Positions 34,684-42,032 of a stretch of 47,151 nucleotides of DNA are shown here, in pieces. How positions within the stretch are numbered: the stretch's first letter is position 1; each line of letters opens with the position of its first letter. Origin of the DNA: an uncultured Collinsella sp. (GTDB lineage Bacteria > Actinomycetota > Coriobacteriia > Coriobacteriales > Coriobacteriaceae); assembly GCA_934643145.1 (NCBI GenBank), contig CAKUBM010000015.1, positions 1-47,151 of the forward strand, in the 5' to 3' direction. The notes under the pieces are model-generated. The model had not been told where the DNA came from and did no database searches. It saw only the letters and a program-made list of their open reading frames with translations. A program made the position numbers and the translations under genes.

Positions 34684-35039
34684 CCGCGGTTTCGTCCTAC
34701 ATCGCCTACGCGCGGGCGCTCAACAGGTTGGTCTGGACGCCGGCAGAGTTTGTGGTGGCGGAGTCGTTTGTCGCACGACTGCGCGGCATGTTGGGGCGGT
34801 CGCCGATCACGGCTGGCGGCCTTCCGCTCGTCATGGCGTTCCCGCAATGTTCCTCGGTCCACACGTGCTTTATGGCCTATCCCATCGATATTGCCTTCAT
34901 CGATCGCAGCGGCAACGTCCTCGCATGCTACGAAAACGTTCGCCCTTGGCGCATGTGCTCCCACCCATGCGCCTGGGCCGTGCTAGAACGCCCCTCAATG
35001 CTCGCATCGCCCCCTGCTTTCCAACGAGTACCGGCTTAA
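34680..35039 (+). CDS. DUF192 family protein
   Basis: 119 residues, cytoplasmic or membrane-associated, no signal peptide. RLRGMLGRSP, the CxxVHTCFMAYPIDIAFID segment and the later CYENVRPWRM define DUF192, a small beta-barrel of unknown function. The start GTG 34680 overlaps the preceding stop (ATGTGA), with GGGGGTGG upstream, so it is clearly part of the Tad operon. DUF192 genes occur at the end of Tad-like operons in some Gram-positive genomes, but I cannot state a role. It is the last gene of the cluster; no terminator is seen. Confidence 0.85.
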   Translation: MTAVSSYIAYARALNRLVWTPAEFVVAESFVARLRGMLGRSPITAGGLPLVMAFPQCSSVHTCFMAYPIDIAFIDRSGNVLACYENVRPWRMCSHPCAWAVLERPSMLASPPAFQRVPA

Positions 35040-35097
35040 GAAATGGCGACAGCGGACTTTCGTCATACGAAATTGGGTAAGATGGAGGAGAAGATGC

Positions 35098-35178
35098 ATG
35101 GATGTTGAGATCCATCCCAACGCTAAAAAGCACCTGACGGAAGGGGCCGATGATGGGCAAGACGTATACGGCCGCTAA
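35098..35178 (+). pseudogene. Fragment of a toxin-like gene (26 codons)
   Basis: A short frame, MDVEIHPNAKKHLTEGADDG and six more residues, starting after GGAGGAGAAG. EIHPNAKKH-LTE resembles the N-terminus of small RelE/BrnT-type toxins, which continue for 60-80 residues; here the frame runs into the next gene and stops. I read it as a remnant or as a leader peptide that couples translation to the antitoxin gene. Identity is tentative. Confidence 0.4.
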
Positions 35179-35437
35179 TGGTCAGGTTGTAACGGATGAA
35201 ATGATTGACGCGTGGTGCGAGTCGTACGAGCGCGGAGAGTTTCCGGATGGCGAACACACCGTTGGTGGGATCGTGCATGGACGGCCCCCACTCTCAGGTG
35301 AGGGGACGGCAACGCTGTCGGTCAAGATTCCTCTGGGAATGAAGGAGGCCATTCGTCGACGGGCGGCTGCCGAGGGGATGACGCCAAGTGAGTTTGCCCG
35401 TGCGGCTCTGAGCGAAAAACTTCTTGCTGCCGGCTGA
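35153..35437 (+). CDS. Ribbon-helix-helix antitoxin-like protein
   Basis: 94 residues. The C-terminal 45 residues (TLSVKIPLGMKEAIRRRAAA then EGMTPSEFARAALSEKL) form a clear CopG/RHH DNA-binding motif. The N-terminal half (VVTDEMIDAWCESYERGEFP) is typical of actinobacterial antitoxins of this kind. The start is ATG 35153 behind GGAAGGGG (six bases); ATG 35150 is possible. The toxin expected upstream survives only as a 26-codon fragment, so this may be an orphan antitoxin or repressor. Confidence 0.78.
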   Translation: MGKTYTAANGQVVTDEMIDAWCESYERGEFPDGEHTVGGIVHGRPPLSGEGTATLSVKIPLGMKEAIRRRAAAEGMTPSEFARAALSEKLLAAG

Positions 35438-35501
35438 TGCCTCTGACGTGCCGATTTAAAGAACCGAGGCTGTGCTCAAAAACTTTTTTTGAAATTCTCG
35501 G

Positions 35502-35529
35502 TTGACCGGAACGCGTCCTTGGTTATACT
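35502..35529 (+). promoter_or_regulatory. Promoter of tRNA-Phe
   Basis: TTGACC (35502-35507), 16-base spacer, TATACT (35524-35529). An A/T-rich segment AACTTTTTTTGAAATTCTC lies directly upstream of the -35. Confidence 0.85.
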
Positions 35530-35561
35530 AATCAAGCCTTGAAACAAGGCACACCTCAAAT

Positions 35562-35616
<55 letters not shown>

Positions 35617-35634
<18 letters not shown>

Positions 35635-35866
35635 CCTTGAATTGACTAGGACCTCTGCAAAGGGGTCCTTTTCTTTTATGCAGCCCCCACATGGAATCGA
35701 ACCCCGTGAGGGCGCGGAGCTGAGTAAACGCGTAAGCGTTTGCCAGCGCAGCTCGCAAGGCGCGTAAGCGCCGCAGCGGTCCGTCCGCGCAGCGCGCGGA
35801 CGCGATTCCCTTCCCCGCCACCTTGAATTGACTAGGATCTCTGCAAAGGGGTCCTTTTCTTTTATG
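35617..35866 (+). repeat. tRNA-linked cassette after tRNA-Phe
   Basis: A 64-base direct repeat (35617-35680 and 35803-35866, one difference) includes half the T-arm, the acceptor strand, the discriminator and the terminator. Between the copies are an inverted T-arm (GGAATCGAACCCC, 35693-35705), complementary to 35611-35623, and hairpins AAACGC-GTAA-GCGTTT (35726-35741), GGCGC-GTAA-GCGCC (35759-35772) and GTCCGCGC-AGC-GCGCGGAC (35783-35801). The period is 186 bp. There is no reading frame. Confidence 0.85.
35648..35678 (+). terminator. Terminator of tRNA-Phe
   Basis: AGGACCTC-TGCAAA-GGGGTCCT followed by TTTTCTTTT. A second copy at 35834-35864 has one C-to-T change that keeps pairing as T·G. 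Confidence 0.85.
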
Positions 35867-36117
35867 TAGGGTTCTGCGGAAAATACGCCCCATTATTGAG
35901 CGATAGAACGGGACGCGCTTTCCGGTGCCTGCCTCCGGCGCGCGTACACACCTCGTCGCACCATTCCGATCCCGTCTGCTCCCAGACATTCCTCCCACTT
36001 TCGCGTCACTTTGCAGACCGTTCGGTCGCCTGTCCGCACACGCGGGTATACTCAAAACGATACTTATCCTATGCAATACGATGCGGGTTCGACCTGCATG
36101 ATCCGAAGGGGGCAGTG
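35867..36117. other. Intergenic upstream of the GH5-like gene
   Basis: No gene is seen. A TATACT at 36047-36052 may be a -10 box for the GH5-like gene, without a convincing -35. The DNA is GC-rich near 35930 and A/T-richer near 36070. Confidence 0.35.
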
Positions 36118-37179
36118 ATGGAGAGGATACTCGGCGTTAATCTCTCTGGCTGGTTTATTCCCGAGCCTTGGGTGACCCCGTCGCTGTACGCGGCGACCGG
36201 TGCATCCAACGCGGCCGAGCTACAGGAGGCCATGGGTACCGCCGCCTATAACGAGCGCATGCGCCGCCATTACGAGACGTTTGTGAGCGAGGACGATTTT
36301 CGTCGCATGGCGCAGATCGGTCTCAATGCCGTGCGTCTGCCGGTGCCCTGGTATGCCTTTGGCTCACAGGAGTCCGATGCCTCCTACATATCGGTTGTCG
36401 ATTACATCGACCGCGCGATTGAGTGGGCTGCCAAGTACGACATCCGCGTGCTGCTCGATCTGGCAACTGTGCCCGGTGGCCAGGGCGATTCCAACGATTC
36501 ACCCACCACGCCGGAGGCTGTCGCCGAGTGGCATTCGTCCACCAACGGCCGTCATGTCGCACTCGACGTGCTTGAGCGCTTGGCCGATCGCTATGGCGAG
36601 GCCGAGAGCCTGCTGGGCATTGAGCTGCTGGACACGCCGCAGATGAGCGTTCGCAAGAGCCTCTTCACCATGACGGATGGCATTCCCGCTCACTACCTGC
36701 GCAATTTCTATCGCGATGCCTACGAGCTCGTCCGTTCGTATATGCCCGAGGATAAGATCGTCGTCTTCTCGTCGTCGGGGCATCCCAGCGAGTGGAAGCA
36801 TTTTATGCGCGGCGCCAAGTACAAGAACGTCTACATGGACCTTCACCTGTACCATTACCGCGACGAGTATGCGCTCGACATCACGAGCCCCCGCGGGCTG
36901 ACGACGGCGATTTCGCGTAACAAGCGCGAGCTTAAAGAAGCGATTTCGACAGGGTTCCCCGTGCTGGTGGGCGAATGGTCGGGCGCGGCGATTTTTGCTA
37001 ACTCGTCGGTTACGCCTGAGGGCCGCAATGCCTACGAGCGTGTGTTCATCGCCAACCAGCTGGCATCGTTCGCGCCAGCGGCCGGCTGGTTCTTCCAAAC
37101 GTGGAAGACCGAGAAGCGAATCGCAGCATGGGATGCCCGCGCGGCGCTCGGCACGCTCGAGCGCGGCATGATTGAATAG
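36118..37179 (+). CDS. GH5-like (exo-glucanase type) protein with altered active site
   Basis: 353 residues, no signal peptide, so intracellular. The fold signature of the GH5 exo-1,3-glucanase group is present: N-terminal GVNLSGWFIPEPW, NAVRLPVPWYAFG near 84, the nucleophile loop VLVGEWSGA with Glu286, and WFFQTWKTE near the end. The acid/base motif expected as NEP reads DTP (residues 172-174, in GIELLDTPQM), so the general acid/base Glu is missing, and DLATVPG replaces the usual DLHGAPG. It may be inactive on glycosides or do something else. The start ATG 36118 follows AAGGGGGC. It is six bases from rsmI. Confidence 0.82.
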   Translation: MERILGVNLSGWFIPEPWVTPSLYAATGASNAAELQEAMGTAAYNERMRRHYETFVSEDDFRRMAQIGLNAVRLPVPWYAFGSQESDASYISVVDYIDRAIEWAAKYDIRVLLDLATVPGGQGDSNDSPTTPEAVAEWHSSTNGRHVALDVLERLADRYGEAESLLGIELLDTPQMSVRKSLFTMTDGIPAHYLRNFYRDAYELVRSYMPEDKIVVFSSSGHPSEWKHFMRGAKYKNVYMDLHLYHYRDEYALDITSPRGLTTAISRNKRELKEAISTGFPVLVGEWSGAAIFANSSVTPEGRNAYERVFIANQLASFAPAAGWFFQTWKTEKRIAAWDARAALGTLERGMIE

Positions 37180-37185
37180 GTTGAT

Positions 37186-38064
37186 ATGACGCAAAACAGC
37201 GCCCGTATGGGCAAACTCTACGTGGTCGGCACGCCCATAGGTAACCTGGGCGACCTGTCCCCGCGCGTCGGCGAGGCGTTTGCCGCTGCCGATGCCATCT
37301 GTTGCGAGGACACACGTGTGACCTCAAAGCTGCTGACGCACCTGGGCATTTCTAAGCCGCTCGTCCGTTGCGACGAAAACGTGATCGCAAGTCGCGCCGC
37401 CGGTCTGGTCGACCGCTTGCTGGCGGGGGAGACTCTTGCCTTTGCCTCGGACGCTGGCATGCCGAGTGTGTCCGACCCCGGCCAGGCTCTGGTCGAGGCG
37501 GCGCGCGAGGCCGATGTCCCCGTCGAAGTCATCCCCGGGCCTTCCGCATGCGTCACGGCGCTCGTGTCGTCCGGCATTCCCTGCGAGCATTTCTTCTTCG
37601 AGGGCTTTTTGGGTCGCAAGCATGGCGATCGTGTGCGCCGCCTGCAGCGCCTTGCCGTGGTGCCCGGTGCGCTCATCTTCTACGAGTCTCCACATCGCAT
37701 CGTGGCGACACTCGAGGCCGTGGCCGAGGTATTTCCCCTGCGCGAGGTTGCCGTCTGCCGCGAGCTTACCAAGCTGCACGAGGAGGTCCTGCGCGGGTCC
37801 GCCGCCCAGCTTGCCGAGGAGCTGCGTGCTCGCGGCGAGGTAAAGGGCGAGATTGCGCTGGTCATCGCGCCGCCGAGCGAGGATGAGGAGGCCGGCATCG
37901 CGCCGGTTGGCGCTGCGGTAGCGGATCCCGACGAGGCCCTGCGCGAGGATATCCGCACCGCGCTCGAGGAGGGGGAGCCCGCCTCTGCAGTGGCCAAGCG
38001 CCTGTCTCAGAAGTATTCGCGCCGCAAGCGCGATGTCTATGCCATGGTGCTCGATATGCAATAG
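37186..38064 (+). CDS. rsmI: 16S rRNA (cytidine-1402-2'-O)-methyltransferase
   Basis: 292 residues. It methylates the 2'-O of C1402 in the 30S decoding centre using S-adenosylmethionine. A tetrapyrrole methylase-type fold is clear from LYVVGTPIGNLGDLS (about 11-25), CEDTRVTSKLLTHLGI, the SDAGMPSVSDPG loop and the PGPSA segment. A C-terminal helical part with SQKYSRRKRDVYAM binds rRNA. ATG 37186 has only AGG upstream; ATG 37207 would remove seven residues. It follows the GH5-like gene by six bases, so they are probably cotranscribed. Confidence 0.95.
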   Translation: MTQNSARMGKLYVVGTPIGNLGDLSPRVGEAFAAADAICCEDTRVTSKLLTHLGISKPLVRCDENVIASRAAGLVDRLLAGETLAFASDAGMPSVSDPGQALVEAAREADVPVEVIPGPSACVTALVSSGIPCEHFFFEGFLGRKHGDRVRRLQRLAVVPGALIFYESPHRIVATLEAVAEVFPLREVAVCRELTKLHEEVLRGSAAQLAEELRARGEVKGEIALVIAPPSEDEEAGIAPVGAAVADPDEALREDIRTALEEGEPASAVAKRLSQKYSRRKRDVYAMVLDMQ

Positions 38065-38133
38065 ATGGAGGATATCCAGCCCTTGCGCTAGAATCATCCC
38101 CTGTATGCAACGTTTTTCTGGAGGACAAACCCC

Positions 38134-39735
38134 ATGGATCAAAGCAAGCCTTCGTTCTTTATCACGACGCCCATCTACTACGTCAACGCCGATCCGCACC
38201 TGGGCACGGCTTATTCCACCATCATCGCCGACGTTCAGGCTCGCTATCGCCGCTCCGCCGGCTATAACGTTAAGTTCCTGACTGGCATGGACGAGCACGG
38301 CGAGAAGGTCGCCGAGGCCGCTGCCAAGCACAACATGACGCCGCAGGAGTGGACCGACAGCCAGGCTCCGCACTTCAAGGAGCTTTGGAGCAAGCTCGAG
38401 ATCTCCAACGACGACTTCATTCGCACCACCGAGCCGCGCCAGCATCACGCCGTGCAGTATCTGTGGGAGCGCATGAAGGAGTCCGGCTACCTGTATAAGG
38501 GCAGCTATGACGGCTGGTACTGCGTGCCCGACGAGACCTACTTTACCGATACGCAGGTCCAGAAGGGCGATGAGGAGTACGGTAGCGTCGGCCAGCACCT
38601 GTGCCCCGATTGCCACCGTCCGCTCGAGCGCGTGCAGGAGGAGTCCTACTTCTTTAAGCTCTCCGCCTTCCAGGACAAGCTGCTCAAGCTCTATGACGAG
38701 CACCCCGACTTTGTTGAGCCTGCGTTCCGTATGAACGAGGTGCGCAGCTTTGTCGAGGGCGGCCTCAACGACCTTTCCGTGAGCCGTACGAGCTTTGACT
38801 GGGGCATTCAGGTCCCGTTTGACGAGGGCCACGTGACCTACGTGTGGTTCGATGCGCTGCTCAACTATATGACTGCCGTCGGCTACGGTGTCGACACCGA
38901 CGAGGCCCGTGCCGAGCTGGCCTATCGCTGGCCCGCGCAGTTCCACATCGTGGGTAAGGACATTATCCGCTTCCACTGCGTCATTTGGCCCGCCATGCTC
39001 ATGGCCATCGGCGAGGCCCTGCCTGAGCACGTCTTTGCCCACGGCTTCCTGACCGTGCGCAATGCCGAGACCGGTAAGGCCGAGAAGATGTCCAAGAGCC
39101 GCGGCAACGCCATCGCTCCGCAGGATGTTATCGACATGCTGGGTGTCGAGGGCTATCGCTACTACTTCATGACCGACGTCGTCCCCGGCACCGACGGCGC
39201 CATCAGCTTCGAGCGCATGGAGCAGGTCTACAACGCCGACCTGGCCAACAGCTGGGGCAATCTTATCTCGCGCTCGCTCAACATGAGCGGCAAGTACTTT
39301 GACGGTTGCGCGCCCGCCAAGCCTGCATCGTTCGATGCGTTCGACAACCCGCTGGCAAAGATTGCCGACGGTTTGGTCGAGCGCTACATGGCCAAGATGG
39401 ACGTGCTCGATTACGGTGGAGCCAAGGATGAGGTCATGGAACTCATCCATGCTGCTAACCACTACATCGAGGACTCCGAGCCCTGGGCGCTTGCCAAGGA
39501 CGAGGCTAAGGCCGACGAGCTGGCATTTGTGATCTACAACCTGCTCGAGGCCATCCGCATCGCCGCTCACCTGCTGATGCCGCTCATGCCCCAGACCTCT
39601 GCCGAGGCCCTGCGCCGCCTGTCCTGTGAGGGCGAGGCCGCGAGCGACGACCTCAAGGGCATTTGCGCTTGGGGTCTGCTTGCCGGTGGTCAGCCCGTCG
39701 AGAAGGGCGAGCCGCTGTTCCCGCGTCTGGGCTAA
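38134..39735 (+). CDS. metG: Methionine-tRNA ligase
   Basis: 533 residues, class I synthetase. The HIGH-equivalent HLGT is at 22-25 and KMSKS is near 319 in KAEKMSKSRGN. The connective domain (about 120-240) has CPDC only once, so it carries at most one incomplete zinc knuckle. The anticodon-binding helices occupy about 385-530. The C-terminal dimerisation/tRNA-binding domain found in longer forms is absent. GGAGG lies seven bases before the ATG. A terminator follows. Confidence 0.95.
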   Translation: MDQSKPSFFITTPIYYVNADPHLGTAYSTIIADVQARYRRSAGYNVKFLTGMDEHGEKVAEAAAKHNMTPQEWTDSQAPHFKELWSKLEISNDDFIRTTEPRQHHAVQYLWERMKESGYLYKGSYDGWYCVPDETYFTDTQVQKGDEEYGSVGQHLCPDCHRPLERVQEESYFFKLSAFQDKLLKLYDEHPDFVEPAFRMNEVRSFVEGGLNDLSVSRTSFDWGIQVPFDEGHVTYVWFDALLNYMTAVGYGVDTDEARAELAYRWPAQFHIVGKDIIRFHCVIWPAMLMAIGEALPEHVFAHGFLTVRNAETGKAEKMSKSRGNAIAPQDVIDMLGVEGYRYYFMTDVVPGTDGAISFERMEQVYNADLANSWGNLISRSLNMSGKYFDGCAPAKPASFDAFDNPLAKIADGLVERYMAKMDVLDYGGAKDEVMELIHAANHYIEDSEPWALAKDEAKADELAFVIYNLLEAIRIAAHLLMPLMPQTSAEALRRLSCEGEAASDDLKGICAWGLLAGGQPVEKGEPLFPRLG

Positions 39736-39778
39736 GACGTCGCGCGAGTGCCATATCGGCAATTTGCTGTGTAACGGT

Positions 39779-39815
39779 AAGGGCATGGCCGCAACGGTCC
39801 ATGCCCTTTTACTTT
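39779..39815 (+). terminator. Terminator of metG
   Basis: GGGCATGG and CCATGCCC form the main stem, with partly paired CCG/CGG inside, followed by TTTTACTTT. Confidence 0.85.
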
Positions 39816-39846
39816 ACGATGCAGCCACCATGTTAAGGAGGCAACC

Positions 39847-40707
39847 ATGACAACTTCGCCTTTGGCAAACCCCACGGCAACTAGGGAGCTGCTAGAGGAG
39901 TTTGGCCTTGCGACCAAGCATCGCCTGGGCCAAAACTTCCTGATCGACAACCATGTGATCGAACGTATCTGTGAGCTCGCTGAGCTTGCGGGCGATGAGC
40001 GCGTGCTCGAGGTCGGCCCGGGTTGCGGCACGCTGACGTTGGCCCTGCTGCAGGAGGCGGCGTGCGTTACGTCGATTGAGGCCGATCCTGAGCTTGAGCC
40101 GGTGCTCGATGCCCACGCCGCCGACTATGCCAACTTCCGCTTTATCATGGGCGATGCGCTCAAGGTGACGCCGGAGCAGATTGAGCAGGCCGCCGGTGGT
40201 GAACCCACGGTGTTTGTCGCGAATCTGCCCTATAACGTGGCGGCGACGATCATCCTTCAGTTCTTCCAGACGATGCCCGCGCTTAAGCGCGCTGTCGTCA
40301 TGGTGCAAAAGGAAGTTGCAGATCGTATTGCCGCAGTGCCGGGCAACAAGACCTATGGCGGCTACACGGCAAAGCTCGGCCTGTATGCGCAGATGACGGG
40401 GCGCTTTGAGGTGCCGCCGCGCTGCTTTATGCCGGCGCCGCATGTGGATTCTGCCGTAGTACGCATCGATCGCGTTGACGGCGTGGTACCCGAGGGCCTC
40501 GACCGCGAGTTTGTGGCTCGTGTGATCGACGCCGCGTTTGCTCAGCGCCGCAAGACGATTCGCAACTCCATGAGCGCCAACGGCTTTGCCAAGGACGTGC
40601 TCGATGCCGCCTTTGAGGCCTGCGGTATCGCATCCACTACGCGCGCCGAGACGCTCGACGTCGCCGCCTTTGTGTGCCTGGCTCGGGAGCTTTCCCATGA
40701 CGCTTAA
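39847..40707 (+). CDS. rsmA: 16S rRNA (adenine-1518/1519-N6)-dimethyltransferase
   Basis: 286 residues, KsgA family. It dimethylates A1518 and A1519 in helix 45 of 16S rRNA. RLGQNFLID (26-34), the SAM motif EVGPGCGTLT (about 55-64), the catalytic NLPYN (about 126-130) and PPRCFMPAPHVDSAV are all intact. The start ATG follows AAGGAGGCAACC. It overlaps the TatD gene by 11 bp. Confidence 0.96.
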   Translation: MTTSPLANPTATRELLEEFGLATKHRLGQNFLIDNHVIERICELAELAGDERVLEVGPGCGTLTLALLQEAACVTSIEADPELEPVLDAHAADYANFRFIMGDALKVTPEQIEQAAGGEPTVFVANLPYNVAATIILQFFQTMPALKRAVVMVQKEVADRIAAVPGNKTYGGYTAKLGLYAQMTGRFEVPPRCFMPAPHVDSAVVRIDRVDGVVPEGLDREFVARVIDAAFAQRRKTIRNSMSANGFAKDVLDAAFEACGIASTTRAETLDVAAFVCLARELSHDA

Positions 40708-41614
40708 TGCCGAACGCGTGACGTTTACCAAGAAAAAGAAGACGGTTGCTTGTCCCGTGCCCTTGGCACCGCTTGCCGACACACATGCGCATCTGCTTTC
40801 GTTCTGGGGCAAGGATGTGCCCGAGACACTCGTGCGTGCCAAGGCGGCGGGCATCGACCTGTTGGTGACGGTCTTCGATCCCATTGCCGATAAGCGCAGC
40901 GTGACGGACTATAGCGACTGGTTGACGCGCGAGATTCTGCCGATGCAGGATATCCCGCAGATCAAGTATCTTGCCGGCGTGCATCCGTATGGCGCGCCGG
41001 ACTATACCGACGACGTTCACGCACAGGTCGTTGCCGCGCTCGATGACCCTTTGTGCGCCGGTATCGGCGAGATTGGTCTGGACTACCACATGGATTACGA
41101 CGACGACATCGCGCCGGCGCCCCACAGCGTGCAGATTGACTGCATGGCGCGCCAGCTCGAAGTTGCCGTGCGCCGCAATGTGCCGGTGGAGCTGCATCTG
41201 CGTCACGAGGACATGGACCAGGAGCGTACCTCGCACGTGGACGCCTACAACGTGCTTCGTGAGGTGGGCGTGCCCCAGGCCGGTTGTGTGCTGCACTGCT
41301 TTGGCGAGGACCGCGCCACGATGGAGCGCTTTGTGGAGCTGGGCTGCTATATCGCCTATGGTGGTGCGGCCACCTTTAAGCGCAACGACGACGTGCGCGA
41401 GGCATTTGCGGCGACCCCGCTCGACCGCATTTTGTTCGAGACGGATTGTCCCTATATGGCGCCGGAGCCCATCCGCGGTCTTGAATGCGAGCCCGCAATG
41501 ATCTCCATTACGGCAAACGCGCTGGTCAATGACCGTGTCGATCGAACTGGCGAAGATGCCGAGACGATCGCGCAAGCCGCCTGGGAGAATGCCTGCAAAC
41601 TTTTTCAAAAATAG
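40697..41614 (+). CDS. TatD family metal-dependent hydrolase
   Basis: 305 residues with a TIM-barrel amidohydrolase fold. Metal ligands are visible in DTHAHL (about 28-33), GEIGLDYH (Glu ligand), ELHLRHED, LHCFGED and FETDCPYMAPEP. TatD-type proteins are Mg2+-dependent 3'-5' exonucleases; neighbourhood with rsmA, metG and rsmI is common in Gram-positive bacteria. A basic N-terminal stretch of about 20 residues (FTKKKKTVA) precedes the domain. The start is ATG 40697 with GGGAG seven bases upstream, inside the end of rsmA. Confidence 0.9.
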   Translation: MTLNAERVTFTKKKKTVACPVPLAPLADTHAHLLSFWGKDVPETLVRAKAAGIDLLVTVFDPIADKRSVTDYSDWLTREILPMQDIPQIKYLAGVHPYGAPDYTDDVHAQVVAALDDPLCAGIGEIGLDYHMDYDDDIAPAPHSVQIDCMARQLEVAVRRNVPVELHLRHEDMDQERTSHVDAYNVLREVGVPQAGCVLHCFGEDRATMERFVELGCYIAYGGAATFKRNDDVREAFAATPLDRILFETDCPYMAPEPIRGLECEPAMISITANALVNDRVDRTGEDAETIAQAAWENACKLFQK

Positions 41615-41617
41615 TTC

Positions 41618-41646
41618 TTGCGTTCGTGGTGGCGCTCCGTTATTCT
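41618..41646 (+). promoter_or_regulatory. Promoter of tRNA-Leu
   Basis: TTGCGT (41618-41623), 17-base spacer, TATTCT (41641-41646), preceded by AACTTTTTCAAAAATAGTTC, the same type of upstream element as at the other tRNA genes. Confidence 0.75.
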
Positions 41647-41657
41647 AATTCCTGCAC

Positions 41658-41744
41658 GCGGGCGTGGCGGAATTGGCAGACGCGTACGGTTCAGGTCCGT
41701 ATGGGGGCAACCCCATGAAGGTTCAAGTCCTTTCGCCCGCACCA
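41658..41744 (+). tRNA. tRNA-Leu (CAG)
   Basis: 87 nt with encoded CCA. The acceptor GCGGGCG/CGCCCGC is perfect, the anticodon stem TACGG/CCGTA has loop TTCAGGT (anticodon CAG), the long variable arm is ATGGGGG-CAA-CCCCAT, and the T-arm is GAAGG-TTCAAGT-CCTTT. Confidence 0.95.
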
Positions 41745-41975
41745 TTAAATGAAAGAGCTCCCAGCAATGGGAGCTTTTTTGTTTTGGGCCCATCGCGGGG
41801 ACTTGAACCTGCGAAGGAGCGAGCGTAAAGAAAACGCGGAGCGTTTTTAGCGAGCTGGCGAGGACGCCGGCAGGCGGCCGAAGCCGGTGCGGATCCGCGA
41901 AGCGGATACGCGGACGTCCTTTCGCTCGCACCATTACATGAAAGAGCTCCCAGCAATGGGAGCTTTTTTGTTATG
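41727..41975 (+). repeat. tRNA-linked cassette after tRNA-Leu
   Basis: A 60-base direct repeat (41727-41786 and 41916-41975, three differences, 189 bp apart) includes the T-arm end, acceptor, CCA and terminator. Between the copies are the inverted T-arm GGACTTGAACC (41799-41809), hairpin AAAACGC-GGA-GCGTTTT (41831-41847), arms CCGGC/GCCGG (41867-41887) and hairpin ATCCGC-GAA-GCGGAT (41893-41907). An 87-base module core (41828-41914) is nearly the same as in the Arg cassette. Confidence 0.88.
41752..41781 (+). terminator. Terminator of tRNA-Leu
   Basis: AAAGAGCTCCC-AGCAAT-GGGAGCTTTTTT; the stem runs into the T-run. An identical hairpin is repeated 189 bp later. Confidence 0.92.
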
Positions 41976-42032
41976 CGCGGTCGCCTCGGACGGGTATCCT
42001 AATGCCAACGTGCGCCTATCAGAGGAGAAACC

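Noticed and set aside
35681..35802. CRISPR array downstream of tRNA-Phe
   Set aside because: The repeats are tRNA 3' ends plus terminators at about 186-191 bp spacing, with one or two units, not short regular repeats with unique spacers; no cas genes.
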